NCBI GenBank assembly: GCA_020353135.1
Contig: CP070688.1
Coordinates: 4,251,389-4,258,491, forward strand
Direction of reading: 5' to 3'
Origin: Chloroflexota bacterium
GTDB lineage: Bacteria > Chloroflexota > Anaerolineae > Promineifilales > Promineifilaceae
Length of the DNA: 7,103 bases
The notes beneath the pieces were generated by a model. That model saw nothing but the letters and a program-made list of their open reading frames with translations, was not told the DNA's origin and ran no database searches. The position numbers and the translations under genes are program-made. How positions within the stretch are numbered: the stretch's first letter is position 1; each line of letters starts with the position of its first letter. Shown here piece by piece: positions 5,708 to 7,103 of the stretch.

Positions 5708-6933
5708 GCGCCGGCTTCAGATAATTCGGCTATCGCTTGGCTAAGATTGCTCCGCGCCTTTGCCTCTAGCGCCTGGTAGAGCCGATCCGTCTGGTAAATG
5801 CGCTCCCGGCTCAAAAACTTGCCCAGCGCCCGCACCCGGTTAGCCTTATATTCGTCGTCGGGTACCCAACCGAATTCCTGCCGCAGTGCATATGATTGCC
5901 GGGCAAAGACCTCCTCGTCCGCTCCCAAGGGTGCCAGATCGGAGTCCAGCAAGATGAGGGCATCTCTATCTTCGTTTTCGGACTCGTGGGTCACGGTCTT
6001 CAATATCAGGTCGCTGACCCGGGTGATGATCCGCTCGGGCAGGCCCAACTCTTCTAACGCGGCCCGAGCATACTCAGCGCTCCTGACCTCATTATCGCCG
6101 GCCCGCGAATCATAAACAACGTCATGAAACCAGATGGCCAGCTGAACTGTCTTATAGTCATGGGCCAGGTCGCGCAGGCCGCCGGCCGTATCCAGCAATT
6201 CCCCCACATGGGTCAAGATGTGATAGTAACGGCCGTCGCCATTGTAGCTGATGGCCATGCCGGCAAAAACGCGCCGGGCGGCCTCTTCGTCAACGCCCAG
6301 CGATCGGGTCAACTTGAGCCAACGCCGGCTCATCCTGGCCACGTCGTCGTCGGCCAACGTATAAACCGTTATTTCCGGGCCGCTGTCGCAAGCCATCGTC
6401 GTTTTGGGCTTGCGCAACAGCCAGCCTGCAACGACCAGGTCGCCGATGGAGGCAGCGGCGTTAAAGGCCATCAAAGCCAACAGTTCAGCCACCAATGATT
6501 CCGGAACCAGCAGCAAGAGGAACAGGCCCAGCAGCGTGATGCCGACGATCGGCGCCAATCCGGCCACAATGAACTGATTGCGCGGCAAATACCACCCCGG
6601 CGCGCTGGCATAAGCATAAACCACTCGAAAGCCGAACTCCGGCCGCTCGCGAGTATAGATCCAGAAGAACAGACCGTGCAGCAATTCGTGGAGAATCAAG
6701 ACCACGAACAGGCCCACGACCAGGTACAGTAGCTCCAGGCCCTGGATGACGTCGAAGAAGCCGGCCGCGCTGATCTCGGGCCGAATGGCGGCCGCCAACT
6801 GGACAAATAGCCAGCCGAAAACAAAAAGTAGGGCAAGGCCGGCCAGGTTGAGCGCCAGGGCATTTTTCCTCTCGCCCAGGTCCAGGTTACTGGTGTATAC
6901 GTATTCTGCGCTCAGATCTTTTGTTGGCTTCAT
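5704..6933 (-). CDS. DUF3267 membrane zincin-like protease domain fused to a COG4339-type HD phosphohydrolase
   Basis: A 409-residue two-domain protein. Residues about 28-175 are a DUF3267-like membrane domain: helices at 27-49 and 66-81, then the zinc motif HELLH (H82, E83, H86), then helices at 120-143 and 147-172. D165 in ASIGD is a candidate third ligand by analogy with site-2-type proteases; that is inference. Residues about 197-405 match the COG4339 'predicted metal-dependent HD superfamily phosphohydrolase' pattern: RYYHILTHVGELL (H238), AIWFHDVVYD (H270-D271), NEVRSAEYA, ILKTVTHES, LLDSDLAPLG (D330/D332) and SYALRQEFGWV. Both active sites look intact. The ATG complementary to 6931-6933 is the first possible start, since an in-frame TAG lies two codons upstream; no good Shine-Dalgarno is present. 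Each domain usually occurs as a separate protein, so this is a notable fusion. It may couple membrane proteolysis with a phosphohydrolase output; substrates are unknown. Confidence 0.88.
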   Translation of the reverse strand: MKPTKDLSAEYVYTSNLDLGERKNALALNLAGLALLFVFGWLFVQLAAAIRPEISAAGFFDVIQGLELLYLVVGLFVVLILHELLHGLFFWIYTRERPEFGFRVVYAYASAPGWYLPRNQFIVAGLAPIVGITLLGLFLLLLVPESLVAELLALMAFNAAASIGDLVVAGWLLRKPKTTMACDSGPEITVYTLADDDVARMSRRWLKLTRSLGVDEEAARRVFAGMAISYNGDGRYYHILTHVGELLDTAGGLRDLAHDYKTVQLAIWFHDVVYDSRAGDNEVRSAEYARAALEELGLPERIITRVSDLILKTVTHESENEDRDALILLDSDLAPLGADEEVFARQSYALRQEFGWVPDDEYKANRVRALGKFLSRERIYQTDRLYQALEAKARSNLSQAIAELSEAGA

Positions 6934-7020
6934 CTTCTACAAGACGCCAACTTTAGTACAACCTCGCCGATTCGCAAAATGAAGACACAAAATGGCCGAG
7001 ACCAATTCCTCTATCCCTTC

Positions 7021-7042
7021 AATCCAGCGAATCTGCGTCCCA
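7021..7042. repeat. Possible diverged copy of the ATCCGCGT repeat
   Basis: AATCCAGCG (7021-7029) followed by AATCTGCGT and CCCA resembles the end of the array at 3543-3576, where AATCCGCGT is also followed by CCCA. AATCTGCGTCCCA differs from AATCCGCGTCCCA at one base in 13. It lies in the upstream region of the minus-strand gene. Chance similarity is possible with a match this short. Confidence 0.35.
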
Positions 7043-7103
7043 CTTCCTGGAACGGTGCGCCCGCATCAACTGTTCTCGTAACCCAAGATCGGCGCCAGCC
7101 ACC

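Noticed and set aside
6934..6990. Sigma-70-like promoter for the minus-strand gene (TACTAA with a weak -35 upstream)
   Set aside because: The -10 matches consensus at only about half its positions and no -35 lies at 16-18 bases, so it is not supportable by eye.
6979..7103. An open plus-strand frame from ATG 6979 to the right edge (41 codons, starting MKTQNGRDQF)
   Set aside because: No ribosome site precedes it, no family is recognisable, codon use is unlike the neighbours, and it runs through the possible repeat copy at 7021-7042. It is more likely untranslated upstream DNA of the minus-strand gene, though the window ends too soon to exclude it.

Overview
The window is about 60% GC and encodes mostly membrane-anchored proteins. 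It looks like a member of the Chloroflexota (Anaerolineae or a related class). The reasons are the Thr-Pro linkers of the PTPTPAATPTPTATP type, the SH3b and META ectodomain mix, and a PF04020-type membrane domain fused to a phosphodiesterase. This assignment is inferred from protein style, not from a marker gene, and is only moderately secure.

Layout: (1) bases 2-97 are the last 31 codons of an upstream plus-strand gene; its stop lies one base before the next start. (2) 99-1292: a single-pass membrane protein with an acidic N-tail, SH3b domain, Ig-like module and META/HslJ-like domain. (3) 1350-3437: a four-helix 'phage holin family 4 / YvlD-like' membrane domain fused to an alkaline-phosphatase-superfamily phosphodiesterase with all expected metal ligands. 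(4) 3438-3594: a 157-base gap with a 63-base element bounded by perfect 16-bp inverted arms, then a short array of ATCCGCGT-like direct repeats, then a strong Shine-Dalgarno. (5) 3595-4620: an unrecognised two-helix membrane protein with a coiled-coil-like centre; its first 80 residues form 16 degenerate acidic pentapeptides. (6) 4631-5707: an AI-2E family (PF01594) transporter/permease with no Shine-Dalgarno of its own. (7) 5704-6933, minus strand: a DUF3267 membrane zincin-like domain fused to a COG4339-type HD phosphohydrolase; it converges on the permease gene and overlaps its stop by four bases. (8) 6934-7103: upstream region of the minus-strand gene, with no convincing gene.

The plus-strand genes probably form one or two transcription units: upstream tail, META protein and phosphodiesterase, then the acidic protein and permease after the hairpin. 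They share an envelope or membrane theme, but no pathway can be named from sequence alone. No RNA gene, CRISPR array, transposase or defence system is visible. The most unusual items are the acidic pentapeptide array, the two domain fusions and the 3480-3572 intergenic element.
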